A stretch of DNA of 64,000 nt, taken from assembly GCF_001424585.1 (NCBI RefSeq), contig NZ_LMPJ01000001.1:977100-1041099 (forward strand), given 5' to 3'. The notes under the pieces are model-generated. The model did no database searches. It was not told where the DNA came from and saw only the letters and a program-made list of their open reading frames with translations. The position numbers and the translations under genes were made by a program. This DNA is from Chryseobacterium sp. Leaf180 (GTDB taxonomy: Bacteria > Bacteroidota > Bacteroidia > Flavobacteriales > Weeksellaceae). Below are positions 36,223 through 44,921 of this stretch, piece by piece (within the stretch, counting starts at the first letter, position 1; each line of letters starts with the position of its first letter).

Positions 36223-37086
36223 ATGCTAAGGAATTACAGTAACAGCCGCACATTGGGAGACAACATCAAACTCGGAACGCTTACGGCTTTCACAGCGGGC
36301 ACGATTAATATTGCGTCGCTGCTGATTTTCCTGTCTTTTACGTCAAACGTCACAGGTCACTATGCTGTTTTTGCAGCAGAAATAAGCAAAGGCAACTGGT
36401 CTCAGGTAGCTGTGGTCGGTTGTTGGATTGCGCTTTTCTTCCTCGGAAGTTTTACGGCAAATGCATCTGTGATCAATTTAAATAAAAAAAGTAAATATTT
36501 TGCACACGCCGTGCCTTTGGTTTTAGAAATTCTCTGCCTCTTAAGCGTTGGTTTGTACGGACAGTATTTTTACCAGAAAACCATGGAGGAAGCGCAGGTT
36601 TTGGTAGCGGTAATGCTTTTTGCGACCGGTTTGCAGAACGGTCTTACGGCGAGTATATCTAATTTCCTGGTTAAAACGACACATCTTACAGGTACGACAA
36701 CCGATCTGGGCATTCTGATGTCGATGTTTACCCACAAAAAATACAGAAAAAACCCTGAACTCATTGCACGGGCGAAACTTCTTTCAAGCATTATGTTTGC
36801 ATATGTTTTGGGAGCTGTTTTCTCAGGTTTGGTTTATTATTCGCTCGAGTTCAGGGTATTTTACATCATCAGTCTCTGTCTTCTCGTTGTTATCGGCTAT
36901 GATTTTTATAAGATCAATATCAGGCATTTTAAAACCAATTACCGATACGCAAAAATTTATAAAAAGCCGAATATGATGGCTTATTTATATGACAAAATTC
37001 ACGGTATACCAGAAGTGCCGACAATTTCTGCGACTCAGAAAAGAAACGGAAACTCTAAACTTGTACTGGACGAAAAAATGATCTGA
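36223..37086 (+). CDS. DUF1275 (YoaK-like) membrane protein
   Basis: A 287-aa polytopic protein of the DUF1275/YoaK family, with about six helices: FTAGTINIASLLIFLSFTS near residue 25, WIALFFLGSFTANAS near 72, AVPLVLEILCLLSVGLYG near 93, VLVAVMLFATGLQNGLTAS and two further helices near 190-230. The TGTTTDLGILMSMF signature (near 155) is diagnostic. The function is unknown. It follows the USP-like gene by 28 bases and is probably cotranscribed. Confidence 0.85.
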   Translation: MLRNYSNSRTLGDNIKLGTLTAFTAGTINIASLLIFLSFTSNVTGHYAVFAAEISKGNWSQVAVVGCWIALFFLGSFTANASVINLNKKSKYFAHAVPLVLEILCLLSVGLYGQYFYQKTMEEAQVLVAVMLFATGLQNGLTASISNFLVKTTHLTGTTTDLGILMSMFTHKKYRKNPELIARAKLLSSIMFAYVLGAVFSGLVYYSLEFRVFYIISLCLLVVIGYDFYKINIRHFKTNYRYAKIYKKPNMMAYLYDKIHGIPEVPTISATQKRNGNSKLVLDEKMI

Positions 37087-37125
37087 CACTTTTTTGTAAA
37101 TTCTTTATATTTAGTTTTTAGTCAG

Positions 37126-37160
37126 CTCCCGAGTCGCTTCTGCGCCGGGAGTTTTATTTT
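37126..37160 (+). terminator. Terminator after the DUF1275 gene
   Basis: CTCCCG / CGGGAG with a 14-base loop that is itself partly paired, then TTTTATTTT. It lies 39 bases after the stop. Confidence 0.75.
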
Positions 37161-37202
37161 AAAAGTACTCAGCCGTTTACCTCAATTCTTGTTTGCTTTG
37201 CC

Positions 37203-37210
37203 TATTTTTG
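37203..37210 (+). promoter_or_regulatory. -7 box of mutL
   Basis: TATTTTTG matches TAnnTTTG, 17 bases before the mutL ATG at 37228. Confidence 0.6.
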
Positions 37211-37227
37211 TATGTTTATAAGAAGAT

Positions 37228-39006
37228 ATGTCAGACATCATTCAGCTTTTACCCGATCATGTTGCCAACCAGATTGCCGCAGGCGAAGTGGTACAGCGGC
37301 CGGCTTCGATTGTAAAAGAACTGCTGGAAAACGCGATTGATGCTGGCGCCACCAAGATTGAACTCATCGTGCGCGATGCCGGCAAAAATCTGATTCAGGT
37401 TGTGGATGACGGCAAAGGAATGTCTGAAACCGATGCACGAATGGCTTTTGAGCGACATGCCACTTCTAAAATTCGCGGTACTGAAGATATTTTTAAAATT
37501 TCCACTAAAGGTTTTCGCGGTGAGGCTTTGGCTTCCATCGCGGCTGTAGCTCAGGTGGAGCTTAAAACGAAACTTCACGATGCTCATCTCGGCACAAATA
37601 TATATATTGAAGGCGGAACTTTTCATTTTCAGGAACCTGTACAGACCTCCGAAGGCTCAAGTTTTTCTGTTAAAAATCTTTTTTACAACGTTCCGGCACG
37701 CCGAAAATTTCTAAAAAACAATAATGTAGAATTCCGTCATGTGATCGACGAATTTCAGCGCGTGGCATTGGCTCATGAGAATACCGAGTTTACCATGTTT
37801 CATGATGACGAACCTATTTTCAGACTGAGAAAAGGCACACAGATGCAGCGCATTGTTGATATTTTCGGCCGAAAACTGCAGCCGCTGCTGATCCCGATTC
37901 GTGAGGATATTCTCTGGTGCCAACTTCATGGCTTTGTGGCAAAACCCGAAGGAGCGAAGAAAACGCGTGGCGAACAGTTTATTTTTGTAAACGGCCGGTT
38001 TTTTAAAAGTAATTATTTTAATAAAGCGGTGCAGGATGCTTTCGAAGGATTGCTTCTGCCCGGTTATACACCTTCTTTTTTCCTTTTTCTTGAACTTGAT
38101 CCGGAGAAAATCGACGTTAATATTCATCCGCAAAAAACGGAGGTAAAATTTGAAGATGAGCACCTTATTTTTGCGCTCATCAGATCGACCATCAAACGCT
38201 CACTCGGAATTTATAATGTTGCACCAAGCCTCGATTTTGAACGCGATCCGCAGCTCGATGAGATGATGCAGAAAAGTTTTCCGAGCCGGAGCAATGGCGA
38301 ACAGAGTTTCAAAATGCCGGAAGTTTCTGTCGACCGCGATTACAATCCTTTTTTGGAAGAGAAATCTCCAGGAAAAGCGGAAATTCAGAATCTCGCAGAG
38401 ATGTATCACCAAAATATATCGGCAGCGCCTTCGAAAATTAATCTGTTTGAAGATGAAGATTTCGACGAAGATCTGATGCGGCTGCCAAACGGCTACTGGC
38501 TTTTTAACAAAGGAGACCGCACCTTGATGCTCGATTTGGGACGAATGCACCGACTGCTGGTTTCTGAAAAAGATAAATCGGCACAGAAACAGAATCTCAG
38601 TCATGCCCTTCTTTTTTCGCTGGAGTATCATATGAATGAAATTGAGCGCAACAAATACCGTTCGATCAAGAAATTTCTGCCTGAGCTTGGCTTTGACATG
38701 AAAATTGCACATGGGAATGTACTTCGCATCGATGCTGTGCCTGAAGGTCTGAAAGAAACGCAGGTGATGAATTTTCTTGAGAATCTTTTTGATATTTTAG
38801 AATACAAAACGGAAGACGATTTTATGCATTTTTACCAAAACCAATGGAATAAACTGCAGAGCAAATCGCGTTTTGATTTTATTTATAAAAACGATGCCGA
38901 GCAGCTCATCAAGGAGTTTACCGCTTTAGGCTTCCCTGAATATCTGCCGAACGGAAAAAGGTGTTTTTATGAAGTTCCTTTCAACGATTTTAAAAATAAA
39001 TTTTAG
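37228..39006 (+). CDS. mutL: DNA mismatch repair protein MutL
   Basis: Couples MutS recognition to strand removal. The 592 aa have a GHKL ATPase N-terminus: VANQIAAGEVVQRPASIVKEL (residues 12-32), VDDGKGM (near 64) and ISTKGFRGEALASIAAVAQ (near 90), followed by NVPARRKFLK and the transducer. The C-terminal dimerisation domain should carry DQHAxxExxxxE in endonuclease-type MutLs, but here the segment reads MLDLGRMHRLLVSE, and the CPHGRP-like element is GKRCFYEVPF. So nicking activity is probably lacking. The rhomboid gene starts six bases after the stop. Confidence 0.92.
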   Translation: MSDIIQLLPDHVANQIAAGEVVQRPASIVKELLENAIDAGATKIELIVRDAGKNLIQVVDDGKGMSETDARMAFERHATSKIRGTEDIFKISTKGFRGEALASIAAVAQVELKTKLHDAHLGTNIYIEGGTFHFQEPVQTSEGSSFSVKNLFYNVPARRKFLKNNNVEFRHVIDEFQRVALAHENTEFTMFHDDEPIFRLRKGTQMQRIVDIFGRKLQPLLIPIREDILWCQLHGFVAKPEGAKKTRGEQFIFVNGRFFKSNYFNKAVQDAFEGLLLPGYTPSFFLFLELDPEKIDVNIHPQKTEVKFEDEHLIFALIRSTIKRSLGIYNVAPSLDFERDPQLDEMMQKSFPSRSNGEQSFKMPEVSVDRDYNPFLEEKSPGKAEIQNLAEMYHQNISAAPSKINLFEDEDFDEDLMRLPNGYWLFNKGDRTLMLDLGRMHRLLVSEKDKSAQKQNLSHALLFSLEYHMNEIERNKYRSIKKFLPELGFDMKIAHGNVLRIDAVPEGLKETQVMNFLENLFDILEYKTEDDFMHFYQNQWNKLQSKSRFDFIYKNDAEQLIKEFTALGFPEYLPNGKRCFYEVPFNDFKNKF

Positions 39007-39011
39007 CAAGC

Positions 39012-39761
39012 ATGTTCAACTCTATCCCACCAATCACCCGAAATTTAATTATCATTAATGTGGTGGTTTATATTATTTCAAATTTTATTTTCAAAGATCT
39101 CTACTCTTTACTTTCAGGATATTTTCCTTTATCACCATACTTTAAATCTTTCCAGATTATAACTCATATGTTTATGCATGCTGAATTGGGAAATGGGATT
39201 GGGATTGCTCATATTCTGTTTAATATGTTTACTCTATATAGTTTTGGACCCATATTGGAGCATTCATTAGGAGAAAAGAAATTTTTAATTCTCTATTTCG
39301 TCTGCGGACTAGGCGCATACACACTTTTTAATCTCTGGAATTATTTTGAATATCAGCAGTTATATACTCTATTTGAAAATTTGGGATTAGATGTGGTTCA
39401 GTATATGAGAAATTCTGATCAGTATATTATCTCTCCGAATAAGATCACAACTCAGGAAATGGCAGATAATGTTGGTAAATTATTTGTTTTAAAAGCTGGT
39501 ACTATGGTTGGTGCTTCCGGAGCTATTTTCGGCGTTATTGCTGCTTTTGCCACTCTCTATCCTGAATCTAAGATCGGTATTATGTTTATTCCGGTTCCGG
39601 TAAAGGTGAAAATCTTACTTCCTATCATTATTGTTGGTTCTATTTATCTGGGAATAACAGGAAGCGGTGGAAATGTCGCTCACCTGGCGCATGTTGGAGG
39701 CGCAATTGTCGGTTTTATTCTGGCGATGATCTGGCGAAAACATCTTTACCGTTTCAATTAA
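39012..39761 (+). CDS. Rhomboid family intramembrane serine protease
   Basis: A 249-aa membrane protease. The catalytic Ser is in VGASGAIFGVIAAFATLYP (near residue 175) and the His in VAHLAHVGGAIVGF (near 228); the HMFMHAELGNGIGIAHILFNMFTLYSFG region (near 56) contains the conserved oxyanion His and Asn. About six helices, with an unusual 40-residue loop (EYQQLYTLFENLGLDVVQYM to EMADN) before the serine helix. Substrates are unknown. It is tightly packed after mutL and before the EEP pair. Confidence 0.9.
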   Translation: MFNSIPPITRNLIIINVVVYIISNFIFKDLYSLLSGYFPLSPYFKSFQIITHMFMHAELGNGIGIAHILFNMFTLYSFGPILEHSLGEKKFLILYFVCGLGAYTLFNLWNYFEYQQLYTLFENLGLDVVQYMRNSDQYIISPNKITTQEMADNVGKLFVLKAGTMVGASGAIFGVIAAFATLYPESKIGIMFIPVPVKVKILLPIIIVGSIYLGITGSGGNVAHLAHVGGAIVGFILAMIWRKHLYRFN

Positions 39762-39767
39762 TTATCC

Positions 39768-40760
39768 GTGAAGATCTTTAGATTTTTTTTTCTCATACTG
39801 CATCTTCTGCTTTTGTTGATGTTGCTCGGTGTTTTGTTGAATGCGTATGTGCCGCCAAGACGATTTGCGTGGTTTAATCTGCTTTCGCTGGGGTTTCCGG
39901 TCATCATTATTTTATATTCTCTGCTTACACTTGTGTGGATCTTCCTGAAAAAAAAGCGGGCGGTTTTCTTTATTTTATTGGGTTTACTATTTATAAATCC
40001 GGTAAGAAGATGGATTAATTTTTCACTCGAAAAAAAGGAGATTGCGAATCTGAAGATTGTTACCTTAAACACAAAGGGCGGCAAATTTGGAGCAGATAAA
40101 ATTGAAAAATTTGTAAATGAACAGCATCCCGATTTGGTTTTTCTGCAGGAAGACGGCGATATCGTATATGATTTTTCCGACTTAAAAAGAAACAGCAAAA
40201 TATACGTGGTTTCTCTTTATTCCCGTTACGAAGTGGTTGCCCACAAAGAACTATTTGAAGGCTTGTACAGCGAAGATTTTAATGCATATGCCGATTATAC
40301 AGATCTTCAGATTCGTGATAAAACCTACAGAATTATCAATCTTTATCTGCAGCCTTTCAAATTTGAAAAGCAAATGGTAAAGCTCAACGGCAATTCAAAA
40401 GAAGATGAACAAAAGGTAAAAAATATCGTAAAAAGACTCATTCCGACATTTAAAGCACATCAGGAACAGGTAAATATAATCAGGAATGCTATTGATGAAT
40501 CACCGTATCCTGTAATTGTTGCAGGAGATTTTAATTCGGCGCCAAATTCATACGAATATTACCATCTCGGAAACGGTTTGAAAGATGCTTTTATGGAAGC
40601 TGGAAATGGCAGCGCAACAAGTTTCCACGAATACAAATTCCCTATAAGGATTGATTATATTTTCACTTCACCATCGATCAAAGCTCTATCATATAAAGTT
40701 GACCGTTCGCAGAAACTTTCAGATCATTTTCCTGTAGTGGCGACTTTTAAGATTGATTAA
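39768..40760 (+). CDS. Endonuclease/exonuclease/phosphatase family membrane protein, copy 1
   Basis: A 330-aa protein with three N-terminal hydrophobic segments (FFFLILHLLLLLMLLGVLLNAY, FPVIIILYSLLTLVWIFL, FFILLGLLFIN) and an EEP (exonuclease/endonuclease/phosphatase) domain from residue ~100. The catalytic pieces are LKIVTLNTKGGKFG, LVFLQEDGD, VIVAGDFNSAPNSYEYYHL and SDHFPVVATF. The family cleaves phosphodiesters of nucleic acids, lipids or nucleotides. The start is GTG 39768. The next gene is a clear paralogue in tandem. Confidence 0.82.
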   Translation: MKIFRFFFLILHLLLLLMLLGVLLNAYVPPRRFAWFNLLSLGFPVIIILYSLLTLVWIFLKKKRAVFFILLGLLFINPVRRWINFSLEKKEIANLKIVTLNTKGGKFGADKIEKFVNEQHPDLVFLQEDGDIVYDFSDLKRNSKIYVVSLYSRYEVVAHKELFEGLYSEDFNAYADYTDLQIRDKTYRIINLYLQPFKFEKQMVKLNGNSKEDEQKVKNIVKRLIPTFKAHQEQVNIIRNAIDESPYPVIVAGDFNSAPNSYEYYHLGNGLKDAFMEAGNGSATSFHEYKFPIRIDYIFTSPSIKALSYKVDRSQKLSDHFPVVATFKID

Positions 40761-40819
40761 CATTCGATGAAGGGTATGTGGCAGAGGTTTTGTTGTAGAC
40801 CGGCATTATAGTGATATAC

Positions 40820-41806
40820 ATGAGGCGCGCGCACATTTTCCTATTTATACATTTTTCCATTTTCGTTTTACTCGTCTGTACGCTGCTCAACGCCTACATT
40901 TCGCTGCAGAGCTTTCCCTATTTTAATTTCCTTTCGATTGTCTTTCCGTATCTGCTTTGCATCCACATTATATTGACGCTGATTTTAATTTTAAAAAAAA
41001 GAAAAATTGCGTGGCTTGCGATAGTTTCTGCTATACTGTTTTATATGCCTGCAAAACGTTGGGTTCGGTTATCCTTTGCCGAAAATCAGCCACAGAAGAA
41101 TAAACTTCAGATCAAAGTTCTTTCATATAACGTAAAATACGGAAGCAAAGGCTGGCCGAAAATACGGGATTATATCCGCAGTCAGGACGCTGATTTTATT
41201 TTCGTGCAGGAAAAAGATACGAATCATGAAGTGCGCCGGGATCTGGTAAAATATCCGTCGGTAATTCTTAAAACCAAACATAAAATTTTACGACAGCAGG
41301 AGCTGATGAATGATTACTGCAACGGCAATTCGTTTTACGCAGATGTGCAGATTCATGGGAAAATCATCCGGATTGTCAATGTATATCTTGAACCGTTTAG
41401 GCTGAATAAATCGATGCTGAAAGTAAAAGATAATCTTGAAGCAAAAGACAAAAGCCAGACCTTTTTTGGCATTTTTGACCGCTTGGTTCCAACTTTCAGG
41501 ATTCATCAGGTGCAGGTGGAAAAAATCCGCAGGGCAGTGGAAAATTCGCCATATCCTGTGATTATGGCGGGCGATTTCAATGCGGCACCCAATTCCTGGG
41601 AATATTATCATTTAAGCAAAGATCTCAAAGATGCATTTCTCACTGCCGGGAATGGCAGCGCGACAAGCTTTCACGATTATAAAATCCCGCTGCGGCTGGA
41701 TTATATTTTTACGTCATCACAATTAAAAGCAGTTAATTATAAAGTACACCGTGAGGTAAAATTATCTGATCATTTTCCGGTAATTGCAGAATTTGAGCTA
41801 AATTAG
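40820..41806 (+). CDS. Endonuclease/exonuclease/phosphatase family membrane protein, copy 2
   Basis: A 328-aa paralogue of the upstream protein with the same plan: three hydrophobic segments (IFLFIHFSIFVLLVCTLLNAY, FPYLLCIHIILTLILIL, WLAIVSAILFYMP) then an EEP domain (IKVLSYNVKYGSKGW, FIFVQEKDT, VIMAGDFNAAPNSWEYYHL, SDHFPVIAEF). Long blocks are near identical (GNGSATSFHxYK, RLDYIFTS), so a tandem duplication is plain. The in-frame ATG at 40820 (MRRAHIF) is preferred to the GTG at 40811. Confidence 0.82.
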   Translation: MRRAHIFLFIHFSIFVLLVCTLLNAYISLQSFPYFNFLSIVFPYLLCIHIILTLILILKKRKIAWLAIVSAILFYMPAKRWVRLSFAENQPQKNKLQIKVLSYNVKYGSKGWPKIRDYIRSQDADFIFVQEKDTNHEVRRDLVKYPSVILKTKHKILRQQELMNDYCNGNSFYADVQIHGKIIRIVNVYLEPFRLNKSMLKVKDNLEAKDKSQTFFGIFDRLVPTFRIHQVQVEKIRRAVENSPYPVIMAGDFNAAPNSWEYYHLSKDLKDAFLTAGNGSATSFHDYKIPLRLDYIFTSSQLKAVNYKVHREVKLSDHFPVIAEFELN

Positions 41807-41810
41807 TTTT

Positions 41811-42134
41811 ATGAAAAACAGCATTTGCTTGACAGCATTTTTGGCTTTAAACTTGATCTCATGCTCGAAGCGTAAATCAGCAGCCGCGACTGAAGTGAAT
41901 GAACTTAAACTGCAGTACGACACGACTGCAATAGATTCTTTCTCGCCAGGAGCGGTTTCTGTAGATGTTGCTAGGGAAATCAGAATGTCTTCGCAGAAAT
42001 ACCAGGATTCTGTAAGAGAAGCTTTACGGATAGAAAAGGAAACAAAAAAGATTGAGGAAGCACTATTGAAGGAGAAAAAAGCGGAAGACGATAAAAAGAA
42101 AAAAACAGCAGAAGCCGAAAAATCTTCGCAATAA
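41811..42134 (+). CDS. Small lipoprotein with charged coiled-coil tail
   Basis: A 107-aa protein: lipoprotein signal MKNSICLTAFLALNLISCSK (Cys near 18), then a mostly helical, highly charged remainder ending in lysine/glutamate-rich repeats (EKETKKIEEALLKEKKAEDDKKKK). It starts five bases after the EEP copy 2 stop, suggesting one operon. Unknown function. Confidence 0.6.
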   Translation: MKNSICLTAFLALNLISCSKRKSAAATEVNELKLQYDTTAIDSFSPGAVSVDVAREIRMSSQKYQDSVREALRIEKETKKIEEALLKEKKAEDDKKKKTAEAEKSSQ

Positions 42135-42165
42135 TTTTATTAAAACAAATTTTAAAAATATCACA

Positions 42166-42540
42166 ATGAAAAAACAAATTTTTGCAGCTTTGGCTGTCTC
42201 AACAATGGTTTTGTCCTGTACAAAATCAACGACAAAAACTGAAACAACACAAGATGAAACAGGTGTAACGTCGACTACAGTGACCACAACGACGAGCAAA
42301 ACTGGAACAGACACTGTAGGAATCGACCGTACTAAAGAATCGATCAATACAAAACTTGATGCAGCAGGAAACAAAGTGACTACGGCCAGCAAAGAAGTTT
42401 CATCAGATATGAAAGAAGCCGGAAAAGACATCAAACAAGGCACGAAAGAAATCGGGCAGGATATAAAAGAAGCGACCGCAAAAGGCGCAGCAAAAGTGGA
42501 AGAAGGCGCCAGAAAATTAAAAGAAGATCTGAAAAAATAA
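42166..42540 (+). CDS. Small lipoprotein with amphipathic 11-mer repeats
   Basis: A 124-aa lipoprotein (FAALAVSTMVLSCTKSTT, lipobox Cys near 19). A Thr-rich linker (TTVTTTTSKTGTDT) leads to a Lys/Glu/Ala helix with roughly 7- and 11-residue periodicity (EAGKDIKQGTKEIGQDIKEATAKGAAKVEEGARK), as in LEA-like or YtxH-like stress proteins. It follows the previous lipoprotein by 31 bases and ends in a strong bidirectional terminator. The function is unknown; an envelope-stress role is a guess. Confidence 0.6.
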   Translation: MKKQIFAALAVSTMVLSCTKSTTKTETTQDETGVTSTTVTTTTSKTGTDTVGIDRTKESINTKLDAAGNKVTTASKEVSSDMKEAGKDIKQGTKEIGQDIKEATAKGAAKVEEGARKLKEDLKK

Positions 42541-42544
42541 AAAG

Positions 42545-42570
42545 AAAACCGCAGAAAAATTGCGGTTTTT
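42545..42570. terminator. Bidirectional terminator between convergent genes
   Basis: AAAACCGCA / TGCGGTTTT with a 7-base loop and T-runs both ways. It overlaps the stop of the GH3 gene by two bases and follows the lipoprotein gene by four. Confidence 0.85.
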
Positions 42571-44086
42571 ATATTTTGTTTAGCTGCAAAAGCGGATCGA
42601 TATATTCGCGGTCGTTACTGAGTCGCGGGACTTTATTCTGTCCTCCTAACTTTCCTTTAGACTCCAGCCAGCAATAGAAAAGATTTGGACGTGCAACGTG
42701 AACAAGCGGTCGTTTCAGCGTAATATTATTATATCTCTTGGCTTCATAATCCGAATTAATGGCTTTTAAATGATCATCAAAAACGTCAATAAAAGCATCC
42801 AATGATTCCGGGTTTTGCGAAAATTCAAAAATCCATTCATGGGCGCCACTTTCATTTTCCTGCATAAAAACAGGAGCGCCAGTGAAATCTTTCACCGCAG
42901 CATTGGTGAGCTCGCAGGCTTTAGACAAAGCAGATTCTACATTGGTAATCATCAGTTCTTCACCAAAAGCATTGATATAATGTTTCGTTCGTCCCGTGAT
43001 TTTGATTCTGAAAGGATCTACAGAAGTAAACATTACCGTGTCGCCGATGAGATACCGCCACAATCCACCGTTGGTAGAAATCACCATCGCGTAATTTTTC
43101 CCGATCTCAACATCTTCCAGGCAAACTACTTTTCGGTTTTCTTTGTGAAATTCTTCCATCGGAATAAATTCGTAAAAAATCCCGTAATCAAGCATCAGCA
43201 GCATCTCATCGCTGTTTGATCGGTCTTGAATTCCGAAAAATCCTTCAGATGCGTTATAGATTTCGTAATAATTGATATTTTTTCCTATCAGACTTCGGTA
43301 TTGATCTCGGTAAGGTTTAAAACTAATTCCACCGTGAAAGAAAACTTCCAGATTTGGCCAGAGTTCTGAAATATTCTTAACATCTGTTTCTCTTAAAACA
43401 CGCTGCAGAAGAACCATCATCCAGCTTGGAACTCCCAGGATACTTCCTACATCTTCATTTTTAACCTCAGAAACGATGGCATTTAACTTACTTTCCCACT
43501 CAGACATCAGCGAAACTTTCTTGCTCGGTGTCGTGGTAATTTCAACCCAAAAAGGAAGATTATCAATAATGATGGCAGAAAGATCTCCAAATTTTGTATT
43601 GAAATCTGCATATAGTTCGGAACTTCCGCCCAGACGTAAATTTTTATTGGTGAAAAGCTGATTTTCTGGATGATTGTTGGCATAGATAGAAACCATGTCT
43701 TTTCCTGCCTTTAAATGGCAGTCCTGAAGACTTTCAGCAGAAATTGGAATAAACTTGCTTTTTGCATTTGTGGTTCCTGAAGATTTTGCGAAGTGACGGA
43801 TTGTTCCCGGCCAGCTTACATCCTTATAACCCTGTCTTGCTCGTTCAATGTATGGCTCAAACTCTTCATACGTCACAACAGGCACTTTATTTTTAAAATC
43901 CTGATAGCTTGAAATCGAGTTAAAACCGTATTTTTTACCGTACTCGGTATCTTCGGCATTAAAAAGCTGAGAGAACAGAATTCCTTTCTGCGTTTCCAAT
44001 GGTCGATCCATAAAATTCTGAATCTGATCAATCCGCTGACGAATAAACCAATTGACGACCGTGTTGAAAAGTACTTTTGTTGCCAT
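42569..44086 (-). CDS. GH3 auxin-responsive-promoter family protein (acyl-adenylase)
   Basis: A 505-aa adenylate-forming enzyme of the GH3 superfamily, which in plants conjugates amino acids to hormones; in Bacteroidota the substrate is unknown. Motifs: RHFAKSSGTTNAKSKFIPIS (residues 98-117, ATP loop), YEIYNASEGFFGIQD (near 280) and GRTKHYINAFGEELM (near 360). The start at 44086 is set by a -7 box five bases upstream. It has no obvious partner gene. Confidence 0.87.
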   Translation of the reverse strand: MATKVLFNTVVNWFIRQRIDQIQNFMDRPLETQKGILFSQLFNAEDTEYGKKYGFNSISSYQDFKNKVPVVTYEEFEPYIERARQGYKDVSWPGTIRHFAKSSGTTNAKSKFIPISAESLQDCHLKAGKDMVSIYANNHPENQLFTNKNLRLGGSSELYADFNTKFGDLSAIIIDNLPFWVEITTTPSKKVSLMSEWESKLNAIVSEVKNEDVGSILGVPSWMMVLLQRVLRETDVKNISELWPNLEVFFHGGISFKPYRDQYRSLIGKNINYYEIYNASEGFFGIQDRSNSDEMLLMLDYGIFYEFIPMEEFHKENRKVVCLEDVEIGKNYAMVISTNGGLWRYLIGDTVMFTSVDPFRIKITGRTKHYINAFGEELMITNVESALSKACELTNAAVKDFTGAPVFMQENESGAHEWIFEFSQNPESLDAFIDVFDDHLKAINSDYEAKRYNNITLKRPLVHVARPNLFYCWLESKGKLGGQNKVPRLSNDREYIDPLLQLNKI

Positions 44087-44091
44087 TGTAA

Positions 44092-44099
44092 CAAATATA
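44092..44099 (-). promoter_or_regulatory. -7 box of the GH3 gene, five bases before the ATG
   Basis: On the minus strand TATATTTG precedes TTACA and the ATG at 44086, implying a leader of zero or one base. Confidence 0.55.
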
Positions 44100-44132
44100 A
44101 CACTATTTCAATCTCCAGAAAATGATTTAAAT

Positions 44133-44164
44133 AAAAAACCATCACAAAGTTTGCAATGGTTTTA
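44133..44164 (-). terminator. Terminator of the bacilliredoxin gene
   Basis: Minus strand AAAACCATTGCAAAC / TTTGTGATGGTTTTTT folds with small mismatches and ends in a T-run, 24 bases after the stop at 44188. Confidence 0.75.
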
Positions 44165-44187
44165 TATCTAAAAAATTTTATCGGGTT

Positions 44188-44601
44188 TTAAGCACAGTAC
44201 TCATCATACGCCGCCTGAAGATTGGCCGCAATCGCACCTGCAGGATTTCCTTCAATGTGATGTCTTTCCAGCATGTGAACCAATTCGCCATCTTTGAAGA
44301 GCGCTACACAAGGTGAACTTGGAGGAAAAGGAGCCAAATGTTTTCTGGCTTCAGAGACTGCTTCAGTATCAAAACCTGCAAAAACAGTCGTTAAATTATC
44401 CGGTTTTTTGTCTCCTGTAAGAGAATATACAACGCCTGGTCTTGCCGCTCCTGCTGCACATCCGCATACTGAGTTTATCACTAAAAGTGTGGTTCCCGGT
44501 TTTGCCAAAGCTTCTGTCACTGCTGATGGTGTCGCCAAATCCTGAAAACCTTTATCTGTAAGCTCTGCCTTCATCGGCATTACCAAATCTTGTGGATACA
44601 T
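44188..44601 (-). CDS. BrxA/BrxB family bacilliredoxin
   Basis: A 137-aa thioredoxin-fold protein with the CGC active site in VINSVCGCAAGAARPGVV (near residue 53). In Firmicutes these proteins remove bacillithiol from mixed disulfides; Bacteroidota homologues are thought to serve similar low-molecular-weight thiol chemistry, but the thiol here is unknown. SPCVALFKDGELVHMLERHHIEG (near 99) completes the family pattern. Confidence 0.9.
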   Translation of the reverse strand: MYPQDLVMPMKAELTDKGFQDLATPSAVTEALAKPGTTLLVINSVCGCAAGAARPGVVYSLTGDKKPDNLTTVFAGFDTEAVSEARKHLAPFPPSSPCVALFKDGELVHMLERHHIEGNPAGAIAANLQAAYDEYCA

Positions 44602-44623
44602 ATGTTGAATTTTAAATTAGATA

Positions 44624-44631
44624 CAAATTTA
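44624..44631 (-). promoter_or_regulatory. -7 box of the bacilliredoxin gene
   Basis: On the minus strand TAAATTTG, matching TAnnTTTG, 22 bases before the ATG at 44601. Confidence 0.5.
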
Positions 44632-44775
44632 CAAATATTAAAAACAAAATTCAATTCAAAATAACTATTAGGAAATGAAGAGCTAAGGCATTAAAATCAT
44701 ATTTTAATTTTTAGAACCATTATAAACTATCAGATATGTTATGCAATTTTTGTTAATTGTTGTTAAAATTTTTCA

Positions 44776-44783
44776 TATATTTG
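44776..44783 (+). promoter_or_regulatory. -7 box of an orphan transcription unit
   Basis: TATATTTG is identical to the receptor-gene box at 27561. A TTTTTG at 44747-44752 could be the -33 element (spacer about 23). It faces a 170-base stretch with no annotated gene that ends in a strong stem-loop. Confidence 0.55.
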
Positions 44784-44797
44784 AATCGATTCTAATA

Positions 44798-44860
44798 ATG
44801 AAGTATGATAAAAATTTATTAATTGATCCTGTTTACAGGATTTCCCCTCCTAATTTTTAG
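44798..44860 (+). CDS. Candidate 20-aa micro-ORF in the orphan transcript
   Basis: ATG to TAG encodes MKYDKNLLIDPVYRISPPNF. The ATG is 14 bases after the -7 box, close to the 15-17 bases seen at the DUF2795-like, TonB-receptor, response-regulator, mutL and miaE genes. The peptide is not a signal peptide or membrane helix; the end RISPPNF is distinctive. The hairpin at 44826-44841 falls inside the ORF. It could be a leader-type or free-standing micropeptide. Not recognised; conservation would decide. Confidence 0.35.
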   Translation: MKYDKNLLIDPVYRISPPNF

Positions 44861-44921
44861 AGAGTTGCTTTTTAAAACCATGAAGACAGGAAGCAATTAT
44901 TTAAAAATTATTTTTTCAACG

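Noticed and set aside
44840-44851. CCCCTCCT in the small transcript as a Shine-Dalgarno decoy
   Set aside because: Bacteroidota rarely use Shine-Dalgarno pairing, and a single 8-base match is expected by chance; kept only as a note.
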